The notes under the pieces: generated by a model
Seen by the model: the letters and a program-made list of their open reading frames with translations, nothing else
What the model was told of the DNA's origin: nothing
Databases searched by the model: none
Assembly: GCA_026770615.1 (NCBI GenBank)
Contig: MU631590.1
Coordinates: forward strand, 38,217-55,389
Reading direction: 5' to 3'
DNA: 17,173 nucleotides
From: Pavlovales sp. CCMP2436
Taxonomy: Eukaryota > Haptophyta > Pavlovophyceae > Pavlovales
Translations under genes and position numbers: made by a program
Shown: positions 6,609-13,973 of the stretch, piece by piece
How the letters are laid out: every line of letters begins with the position of its first letter
Numbering within the stretch: position 1 is the first letter of the stretch

Positions 6609-7033
6609 CTGCTGGAGCCAGCTCTCGGTGCACAGTGAAAAGCTAAACCGGAAGAGGTTTGCGTGCTAAGTTATCAAGCTTTGAAGATGCCGCTAGACGC
6701 ATAATTTGACGGGGAACAACTTCGATCCTACGGCCCGACACCTGATTTTGAAGGGAATGCCGAGAACACGGCCTCCAAAGTGAGGAGACGTACGTTGACT
6801 CGGATGCTGAAATACCACCCTCACTTCGGAGGCCATTTTCTTGCCTTTGCCTTTAGAATAAGGTGTCAAACACCATATGTAACCGAAGTTGTTCCCCGTC
6901 AAATTCTGCGTCTTGGGGTATCTTCAACATCACACTAATAAAATAAAATGAAAACAAATATAAGTAATTTCGAACTCCCCCGCCTGGAGGGGAGTTCGGC
7001 AGTTCGCTATGCACCGGCGCCTGGCTCCAGCAG
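6609..7033. mobile_element. MITE family 3, copy 2, split by a family 2 MITE
   Basis: CTGCTGGAGCCAG (6609-6621), extended by CTCTCGGTGCACAG, is matched in inverted orientation by the right end at 7021-7033 and the GCTATGCACCGGCG before it, giving imperfect terminal repeats of about 30 bp. Near the right end is a hairpin with perfect 10-bp arms CGAACTCCCC/GGGGAGTTCG (6971-6998, 8-base loop). A complete family 2 element lies inside. Removing it leaves about 178 bp, close to the 153 bp of copy A in the Ycf36 intron. Confidence 0.65.
6681..6927. mobile_element. MITE family 2, copy 2 (intact)
   Basis: A 247-bp element with about 44-bp terminal inverted repeats, left TTGAAGATGCCGCTAGACGC, right GTATCTTCAA with GACGGGGAACAACTTCG in mirror image; only a few mismatches between arms. 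Inner subterminal pairs (CGACACCTGATT; CTCCAAAGTGAGG/CCTCACTTCGGAGG) extend the foldback over most of its length. This is the reference copy for recognising the interrupted one at 5286-5937. Encodes no protein; transposition would need a source transposase not in this window. Confidence 0.82.
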
Positions 7034-7450
7034 AGGGAATGGGCAAGAGAGGCAAGGCTTGAACATGGGTTTAGGGACTAAGTACTCTACACAGCAAGAT
7101 CCCCTATTTAAAATTTAAGAAAACCGCAAAAAAATTGAGGCTAATTTTTTCTTCGTTCTTAAGGTACCTGGCTATTTGAGGCCCATTTTCTGCACTTTCT
7201 CCCAACAACATTGAGGCCCAATTTCTTAATGCCCATCTTTCTTAATGCCCGTCTATGACTGCATCTTCAAATTTTGATCACCATTACGAAATCAACGCAA
7301 ATTCGCCTATTAAAAACGGCATAACGTCCCCCTTACTTTCACAGAGGCCTTCAAAACGTAGATTTAAAAAGATGTGTGCTTGTTATGAAACCCTACCCGG
7401 CATCGTCCGGCGTCGTTATTTCCTAAGTCAGACCTGACCCGGCTGGAGCC
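7034..7450. other. AT-rich spacer without a gene
   Basis: No coding region is supported. It contains GAGGCCCA..TTTCTTAATGCCC repeats (7176-7250), related to those at 5976-6080. The small open frames have none of the GC-rich third positions seen in the genes here. Composition shifts sharply to GC-rich after about 7450. Confidence 0.6.
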
Positions 7451-7610
7451 CGCCTTAAAAAGTGGCGCGCGCGCGCCGACGAATGTCGCGCAGCAACCGG
7501 AGCGATGGCGGGGCTGCGCGGTGTTGCGTGTGGCGGTGCGAATACGGGCATCGGCCTCGGCGTGCGGGGCGGCGGGATCCCGGAGGGCAGGCTGCGACAC
7601 GCCGATCGTA

Positions 7611-7632
7611 TTTCGAGACGGTTGTCTCGAAA
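7611..7632. repeat. Perfect 9-bp-stem hairpin in a GAGAC-rich segment
   Basis: TTTCGAGAC (7611-7619), loop GGTT, GTCTCGAAA (7624-7632). The stem extends outward (CGTA / TTACG) with one bulged base. It is followed by GAGACCGTCTC, an 11-bp palindrome. CTCGAGAC recurs at about 8033, 8156 and 8302. Function unknown; it could be a structured RNA or repeat end. Confidence 0.7.
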
Positions 7633-7720
7633 TTACGGCCCTCGAGACCGTCTCGGTGACGCGCAGGCCTGAGACTGTTCTCGGGGAGGGCGCACGCGCT
7701 CAAGACTACTCGCACGCGCG

Positions 7721-8541
7721 ATGTTCGAGCGGCTCAGCTCGCGCCTCTGGGGCGGGGGCAGGGCGCCGCAGGACGCGCCGCCGCCGAGCGAGCAGCCACC
7801 TACAGTCACCGCCGGCGCGCAGCCGCCGAGCCAGCCGCGCAGCCCGCTCGCGCGCGCGGCGAGCTCGCCGACGAGCGCCGCGCGCAGCCCCGCGCGCAGC
7901 CCGCTTGAGACCGCGTTTGCAGTGAGCTTGCAGCCGCGCAGCCGCTCGCGCGTGCGGCGAGCTCGCCGACGAGCGCCCCGCAGCCCCGCGCGCAGCCCGC
8001 TCCCGCGCGCGGCGAGCTCGCCGCTCAGCCCGCTCGAGACTACTCGCACACCACTTGGGCACGGGGGAGCTTCTGGCGTAGTGAGCTCTTCCGCCACCGC
8101 CCACGGGCGCCGCCGGCGTCCCCGCCGCGCTGCCGCCGAGCCAGCAGGCAGCCCGCTCGAGACCGCGCGCAGGCCGCCGCTCGTGACCGTACGCGCACCA
8201 AGCTCGCCCACCATCTCGCTCGGACACGGGCGGACGGTGCACCCGGCGCCGCGCAGTTCGAATTGCGCGTGGCGAGCTCGCCGACGAGACCGCCGCGCAG
8301 CCCGCTCGAGACCGCCGCACGGTGAGAGTCTCGAGATTCCGGGTCGCTCTCGCGTGTTTCGCCGCCGATGCCGCCGCGCAGCCCTTTGCTCGCTGGGCGC
8401 GAGTGGACGGCGAGCTCGCCGCGCAGCCCGCACGCTCCCAGGTGGGAGGACGACGCGGACGCACTGCTATCTGCGCCTCTGGCGCTCATGGTCATGAAAC
8501 CTGAACGTGTCAGTACTGATTACGTACGTATAAAGTACTAA
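7721..8541 (+). CDS. Doubtful GC-rich gene or repeat-derived reading frame
   Basis: A frame opening MFERLSSRLWGGG at 7721 runs to 8497, but its Pro/Arg/Ser-rich content comes from a degenerate repeat (CGCAGCCCGCTCGAGAC near 7900, 8027, 8150 and 8295, alternating with GCGAGCTCGCCG). All frames on both strands stay open, as expected of such composition. A separate plus-strand segment after an acceptor-like TCCCAG (8442-8541) reads WEDDADALLSAPLALMVMKP then ERVSTDY and a stop, which looks more protein-like. A real gene could start at 7721 and end at 8541 with introns removed, but I cannot place them. No family is recognised. Confidence 0.25.
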
Positions 8542-8657
8542 GTCGCTGTAACTGCTGTGGCACACTGAGTATGACACACTAGTCTAACCGTCTACTACCG
8601 GTCTAACACACTGGGCCGGCTAAGTTGGCCGCTAAGTTACTAAGTGTGCGTACTAAG
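8542..8657. other. Short spacer with CTAAGT/GTCTAAC repeats
   Basis: Repeated TACTAAGT, CTAAGTT and GTCTAAC words lie between the doubtful plus-strand 3' end and the minus-strand stop at 8660-8658. If both genes are real, this is a convergent 3' region. No terminator-like structure is claimed. Confidence 0.45.
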
Positions 8658-10345
8658 TTAAGGTGGCGCTGCCGGCGCTTTGCGGACCCGCTTGCCCGCC
8701 GCGGCCGCCGCGGGCTTGGCCGCGGCGGGCTTGGCCGCGGCGGACTTGCCCTTGCTTTCGTGCGCGCCCCTGTGCCGCTTTACCTGCTGCTTGCCTCCCA
8801 TAACGGTCGCCTGCGGGTTCAGGACCGACGGGCCCGCAATCCCGCCGTCGGCGCCAGTCTCTGCGTTGGGCGCCAGCGAGGCCGGTCGTGGAGGCGCATC
8901 ACGCGCCGCCGAGCACGCCTCCGTCGCGCGCTTTGATGCGCCTGTGTCAGTGTGTGGCGTGGCGTATCATTTGGGCATGGGATTAGCGCGAAGTATTTAC
9001 GAGGCGCACGCGCAGCGCAGGGGGGAACGCGTCACGTGTCGCAGCGCACCCTTTGGGTTGAGCGTCTTGTAGCTGACCACATGGGCGATGAACTTGTTTA
9101 TCTCCTCCTTCGTGGTCTCGAAGCCCTCTGCGATGGGGCGGAACTGCGCGACCGCGTACTGCGTGAGCTCCGTCCTCATCCACGGCTGCGCGCGGCCCGT
9201 CCCGCCGCCGCCGACTTCGGCGTTGTGCTTGTTGAGCTCCAGCACCTTGCGACGCCACACGCGCGAGACTTCGGCCTGGTGCACCCAAAGGCGGACAGTC
9301 AGAGAGGATAGTCAGAGCGGACAGTCAGTCAGAGCGGACAGTCCGCGCGGACAGTCAGAGCGGACAGTCAGAGCGGACAGCCAGAATGGACAGTCAGTAC
9401 ATTAAGTGAGGGGACAGTCAGGGCGGATATTCAGGGTAGGCAGTCAGAGCAGATAGTCGAAGTAGACATCAGGGCACAGTCATCGCACAGTCAGGGGGAC
9501 ACTGGGCTCACCTGGTCGGAGTCCATAAGCCAGACGTGAGCGATGAGGTCCTTGATGTTGAAGGCGATGCTGTGGATGTCCGCGTCGATGCTCTTACCCG
9601 CCGTCGTGATCTAAGCCAAAGAGCGAGCTGGTGGTGGCACAGAAGGCCAGAGCACCCCGGATACTGGCAGGTGCACTTACGCAGGGACGTGAGGTGCGTC
9701 TCGGCCTGCTGGGAATCAGGGATCCCGAGGTCCGAAGCCAGCACCCAGTCCGGGACGGCTTCGCCAGGCCTGCCGAGCCGACACCGCCCGTTTCCGAGCC
9801 CGCCCCTCCTGAGCTTGCCGACTCCGGCCGGCAGTAAGTCACCTGGGCAGTAGAATGAGCATTAGGGTTAGCATTAGCATTACTAGAAATAAAATTTAAC
9901 TAGAGATGGGGTTGGTATAAACAAGCATTATAATCAATATACTCATTAATAATAAGGATTTATAACTATTAATTACTATAGGTCACAAAATCATTATAAT
10001 CATTGGGACTTATAATAATGAATAATTAATTATTATAGTTCAACTTGGCAGTTGCACTAGCATTAGGGTTAGCATCCGCATTATTGACGTTCGTAACTTC
10101 AAAACAGGGCTGGGTTGTATTGTATGCGAATTATAATTTTAAGTATGATAATGATTATTAGGATTTATTACCCTGTACAGCTTGTTGCACTCGGGCATCC
10201 CCTCGGCGGCCAGTGGGTCGTCGAGCACGACCGAGTAGAGGCTAGAGAGCTGCGCCTGCTTGCGTACACGGCTCAGAGCCTCCCCGGTGAGGATGAGCAC
10301 CAACTTGTCGCGGACGAGGACGCTGAGCTCGGTGGTGGGCACGAG
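8658..10345 (-). CDS. Unidentified protein, last five exons, Lys/Ala/Pro-rich tail
   Basis: Exons 10345-10172, 9842-9681, 9610-9512, 9275-9050 and 8941-8658 join with consistent phases (0,0,0,1) across GT-AG introns (donors GTAATA, GTAAGT, GTGAGC, GTGCGC), giving about 314 residues. The first exon here follows a good 3' splice site (CTAAC branch-like word, pyrimidines, GTCGCAG), so the N-terminus lies upstream. Visible segments: LSVLVRDKLVLILTGEALSR, DADIHSIAFNIKDLIAHVWL, KVLELNKHNAEV, FETTKEEINKFIAHVVSYKT, then a disordered tail with KGKSAAAKPAAAKPAAAAAG and a basic end. The tail resembles DNA- or RNA-binding extensions, an inference only. The second exon's frame is uncertain: the +1 frame (DWVLASDLGIPDSQQAETHL) looks more protein-like but does not fit the phases. 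No known family is recognised. The decayed endonuclease frame of the retroelement ends 104 bp upstream on the same strand. Confidence 0.6.
9286..9500 (-). repeat. Minisatellite (GAGCGGACAGTCA)n in an intron
   Basis: Thirteen-base units, cleanest at about 9314-9400 and increasingly degenerate to 9500, fill most of the intron between the 9610-9512 and 9275-9050 exons. The motif is shared with the intron 2 minisatellite of the Ycf36 gene at 2826-2964. Not a CRISPR array: there are no unique spacers. Confidence 0.88.
9843..10171 (-). other. AT-rich intron with repeated TTAGGGTTAGCATTAGCA-like words
   Basis: A 329-nt intron far more AT-rich than its exons. GCATTAGGGTTAGCATTAGC (9868) and a related GCATTAGGGTTAGCATCCGC (about 10059) form a direct repeat, with ATTATAATCAT and AATTAATTATTATAG runs between. 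The telomere-like hexamer occurs only twice per word, so I regard it as simple-sequence intron content. Confidence 0.6.
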
Positions 10346-10449
10346 CTGCGACGCAGTGCGGAGGCGCAGAGGGAGGGTGTTAGGGCGTGGGCTCCATGGG
10401 GCGTACGCTCATGCTGACGTGGCGCGAGTGCTGATGTACGTGGACGAGC

Positions 10450-11457
10450 TCACGGCGGTGCTGGTCCATGAAGCGGCGGAAGCACCGGTGCTGGTCGCGA
10501 AGCGGCGGAAGTGTCGGTGCTCTCCAATCGCGCGCACGCAATGATGACCTTGGCGTGCCCTCGAAGTGCGCACATGCCGATCTCCTGTCTCATCTTCCAC
10601 AGGAGAGTGCTGCGCGCTTGCGCAGCGGAAGGGTCCCCCATGCGAGCTTGGAGCGCTCTTGCGCCCATGCTGGCGAGGTCCCCGACGAAGGATTCCAGGT
10701 CGTCAGACCACTCGCCGAAGGCTCCAATCACGAGGGCGGCGAACGTGGGGCCGCCTGCAGTGCAGAAGGTCTGTGCGCGGGCCTGCATCGGGCCAGTCTG
10801 TCCGGGGGTCGTGTGAAAGAAGTCGCGATCAATCTTGATGAGCTCCGCCATGCGTTCTACCAGAAGCGAGTCAGCTCGCCTGCCCACAGCACGCCCAGGG
10901 TAGTTGCCGTCGGTGTCCCTGTACCGAGTCCTGCAAAACGCCATGGTCTTGAGTTCAAGCAGTCGCGGGACCGCTCGCCCACCCTTGTGGTCGTACTCGG
11001 CGTAGAGGTCGACCTTCGGCCCGGGTCGCCGGCCTACCCCACCAAAGAAGAGCCGGTACGCGGCCTGGTTGGAGGCGAGTACCGAGGCGAAGATGTCTCC
11101 CGCCTCGGTGCACGCGTGCGCACCCATTCTCCTCGCAACCTCAGCCAGGAGGGCGAGGAGCGAATCGTGCCTGAGCTTGGAGATGTGGTCGCCGGTGACG
11201 CTCTGCCCGGTGGCCGCGACAATGTTGTCTCCGTGCACGTCGATGTCGCGGTTGAACAACCGCGCGCCGCGTGCGGCTAGGCCGACGCAGATGGGACTCG
11301 GGACGCCGAAGAAGCGTGCTGTGATCTCCACCCACTCGCCGATGGTGCAGGCGCCGTAGCCAATCGGAAGCGCGGCCACCCAGGCAGAGCTGTTGCAGTC
11401 GATGCTCCTAACCAAGTGCACGACGCGATCGCCCCGCGGGAGCGCGTTGATCCGCAT
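10450..11457 (-). pseudogene. Restriction-like endonuclease (RLE) domain of the retroelement
   Basis: A 335-residue open segment. After LPRGDRVVHLVR and a SSAWVAALPIGYG stretch typical of the region before RLE domains come HGDNIV..KLRHDSLLALLAEVARR (RHD at 96-98), then KVDLYAEYD (D150) and RLLELKTM (E168, K170), matching the PD-(D/E)XK pattern. The C-terminal helical part (DLASMGARALQ..; KMRQEIGMCALRGHAKVIIA) is as in related ORFs. The Cys/His knuckle usually just upstream is not intact: only one Cys remains near ICVGLAARG. In active relatives this domain nicks the target DNA for reverse transcription. The frame opens upstream to AFDALKMRIN, then a frameshift near 11490 separates it from the preceding fragment. 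Confidence 0.7.
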
Positions 11458-11489
11458 CTTGAGCGCGTCAAACGCTGAGCCTCGCGGTC

Positions 11490-12120
11490 CTCGGTGAGGT
11501 CCTTCTGCATGTTGAGGCTTGGCTTACCTGTGAGATCCCTGCGCACCATCGGCCAGGCCTCCTCTGGTGGGAGGTGTAGCACACCGGTTGTCAGGTCTGC
11601 GTTGATCATCGCTCCAGCATCGACGCCAGCCTCCTGTTACATCTCGAGCCAGCAGCGGAGGAACGCCTGTCCCTGCCGTGATGGCGGTAGCGGTCTGGGG
11701 AGGCCTGGTCGCGGCAAGTGCAGGTATGACCGCCAGCCATGCGCGCGCATGTCCAGGAAGGAGTTCCGTCCTACTACGAGCGCGACTTGCGGCAGCTCGA
11801 GCATGCCGCGCTGCGTGATGGTGCCGGTCGGCTCGTCCACGATGTCAAGGAAGTTGGGCACTGCCTGGGTCATGGCGCCACAAAAAACTGCAGGCGCGAT
11901 GTCGACCATGCGTTGAAGTCCGGCGCCCCGGTAGCGGCGGGGAGTGCGAGGCGGGCAGTGGCAAGCTGGTCGTCGTCGAGCGAGACTCCCAGTGCGTGTG
12001 TCGCCTGCGTGTGGATGATCGCGTCGAAGCGTGTGCACGCGTCGCGCGCCTGGTCCGGGTAGCAGTGGCAGGCAAAGTACTCAAATTTGCGTGCGGTGGA
12101 GAAGAGCGTTAGCAGTCAGA
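11490..12120 (-). pseudogene. Broken RT C-terminal/linker region
   Basis: Three pieces in different frames continue the polyprotein. LFSTARKFEYFACHCYPDQA (about 12110) to ATHALGVSLDDDQLATARLA (about 11945). After a frameshift, RYRGAGLQRMVDIAPAVFCG to LVVGRNSFLDMRAHGWRSYL, as in the LPLR-GGLGLR-A--AF segment after the RT thumb in related elements. Then an in-frame TAA at 11639-11637, and MINADLTTGVLHLPPEEAWP to about 11490. Upstream, GKCDEIASISNKLLATLSSS ends in a TAA at about 12125. Recognition rests on order and general resemblance. Confidence 0.55.
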
Positions 12121-12124
12121 GCTG

Positions 12125-13440
12125 CTGTTACTTGTGTGACGAGCTGAGCGTTGCGAGTAGCTTGTTTGAGATGCTGGCAATCTCGTCACACTTGCCAGCG
12201 AGGGCAAGCTTAAGTACTCCTCCGAGCCGATTGGGACGCCGTAGCACATGACGCCGTAGTGCGGGGTCAGGGCGCCGTCGAGCAGGTGGCTGCGTGTCAC
12301 CAAGCCACGGTGGGCGTCGAGGGAGGCGATGTGGGCCTCGTCGATCCAGCATTCACACTTGGACGGCTGCACGACAAGGCCGAGCCGTAAGAAGAGCGCG
12401 TCGTGGAAGCGCTGCATCGCCGCGAAGACGATCCAGGGCGGACCGCACGCGCGTACATCGTCGTGGCCAGCCCGAGCGCTCCCACCGTATGGCCGCAGCT
12501 CGTCGTCGAGCACCTTGAACTCGGGGTGGATGGAGATGGCAAAGGCGACTCCAGCCTCTACTGACCCTTGAGCGACACCGGTCTCGCCGTCTCTGCCCAT
12601 GGGCGTCAGGCCGCCGCCCTTGCCAGTGACGAAGATCGGGTACTTGGGAGCGAGCGCGGCGTAGAAGAGGCGTGCGAGCGGGGCTAGGCCGGGGGAGCTG
12701 ACGAGGTTGTGTGCTATCATCTCTGCGCAGTCTCCCTCATTAAAGGCGTTGTAGATGTCGGAGCCTGCGATACAAAGTTGTGGGTTTTCAAGCAGCTCAC
12801 GCACCCCAAAAATGAGCTTGGTGCCGCCTGCCGAGATGAGGACTCCCAGCTGCTGCGGGAAGAGGTATTCCTCGATCTCACCGCGAAGACCCTTGTTGTG
12901 AAAGACCACTTTAGTGAGCCCCCGTCTCAGCGCACACAAGATGCCGATTGGCCGCGCAGCCTCCGCGACACCGACCTGGGCCGCGCACTTGCGGAGTGAC
13001 ACGCACCGTGCAGCGCTGAACACAAAGTAAAACCAGGGAGGCAGGTTGCCGTTTGCGAAGGATGATGCCAGCCAGGCGTGTGACTCGAGTACTTGGCGTG
13101 CGGCATCTCCAACAAAGGGTACGGTCGGGGCAAGCGGTATGAGGTACTCATACTTCCATGGCGACGCGTCCTGGGCCTTGTCGGTCTTGAGCCCGCGATA
13201 GGACTCCTGCATCTCCGAGATGCCGACCACGAGCCGGTCAGTGGCGTCGAGGCCTGGTATGACTGGCGGCATGGGCGTCCTCCTGCGCGGATGCTTGGTG
13301 AGCATCTGCTGCAGCACAACTGGGTCCGAGATGTCGGCGAGGCCATGGCTCTCGAGCAGCTTTGCAGCGTCGGAGAACTTGCCTTTGGAGAGGAGGGCGA
13401 CGGCTGCCTTGATATCTCGCTCAGGGTCGGCAGGGCGGGA
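12125..13440 (-). pseudogene. Reverse transcriptase (RVT_1) domain of the retroelement
   Basis: One long open segment (13317-12213, extending in frame to a TGA at about 13441). Upstream of the RT core is DIKAAVALLSKGKFSDAAKLL..GLADISDP, a lead-in seen in related ORFs. RT motifs (numbered from 13317): ARPIGILCALRRG (121-133), motif A GSDIYNAFN (D187), motif B GVAQGSVEAG (Q250), motif C AGHDDV (D286-D287; His in place of the usual Ala/Val before DD), and GLVVQPSKCECW (K320). The catalytic Asp triad is present. A frameshift near 12213 moves the frame to KLALAGKCDEIAS. In active elements this enzyme copies element RNA at the nicked target. Confidence 0.8.
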
Positions 13441-13973
13441 TCACCGGGTGTGGCGCTGCTGCGACTCCTTCGCGCAGTCGCTTGATTACTCAGCCACGAG
13501 GCTGCCGAAGTCTCCTCGCTCCCACCGATCGAACCGAGAGGCAAGCAGCCTGGCGGTCGCGAGGCGTCCCTGTTGCCTCCCGCGGGCAGCGGGCTATTTG
13601 CGGAGTAAGATCGAGGGCAGGGCCAACAGCATTTAGCGCTCGCACTTTCTCAATCTCATTGTCCGGACCAGAGTGGCGGAGGGCTCTGATGACACGGACA
13701 TTGGCAGCGGCCCATGACTCATGGAAGTCCCGGAGTATGGAGTCGAGTTGCCGAGACGTGTTCCCAGCGTGCCCAGCAGCCTCAGCAATGGTGAGATGGT
13801 CAAGGGCAGAGATGTTTCGTGCGGCCGGGTCTGCGGTCGATCTTGTGGGCAAGGGCATGCTTGGGCGGTCGACTTCCTCGCTTGACTGTGGCGCCTGCCG
13901 TTGGCGACGTAGGGGTGGTGGTGGCAGTTCGCGCCCGTCAGGTGGCGTGATCCCCCCTCCACCCCCCCCCCCC
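13441..13973 (-). pseudogene. Frame-disrupted region between linker and RT
   Basis: After a 12-base C run on the plus strand (13962-13973), the frame of the ubiquitin ORF meets a stop, while another frame continues through ARNISALDHLTIAEAAGHAG and HESWAAANVRVIRALRHSGP to about 13490, where it stops. A third frame (ATARRSRSSATPGDPALPTL) bridges to the RT frame. A one-base change in the C run would join the ubiquitin ORF to this helical segment. No domain is recognised. Confidence 0.5.

Noticed and set aside
8040..8464. Minus-strand open frames of about 250 residues in the GC-rich block
   Set aside because: Arg/Ala-rich translation of repeats; several frames on both strands are open; no domain or splice support.
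9286..9500. Regularly repeated short units resembling a CRISPR array
   Set aside because: Units follow each other directly without unique spacers, lie inside a spliced intron of a eukaryotic gene, and no cas genes are present. It is a minisatellite.
9868..10075. TTAGGGTTAG words suggesting interstitial telomere
   Set aside because: Only one or two hexamers per site, embedded in TTAGCATTAGCA-type AT-rich intron sequence; no array.
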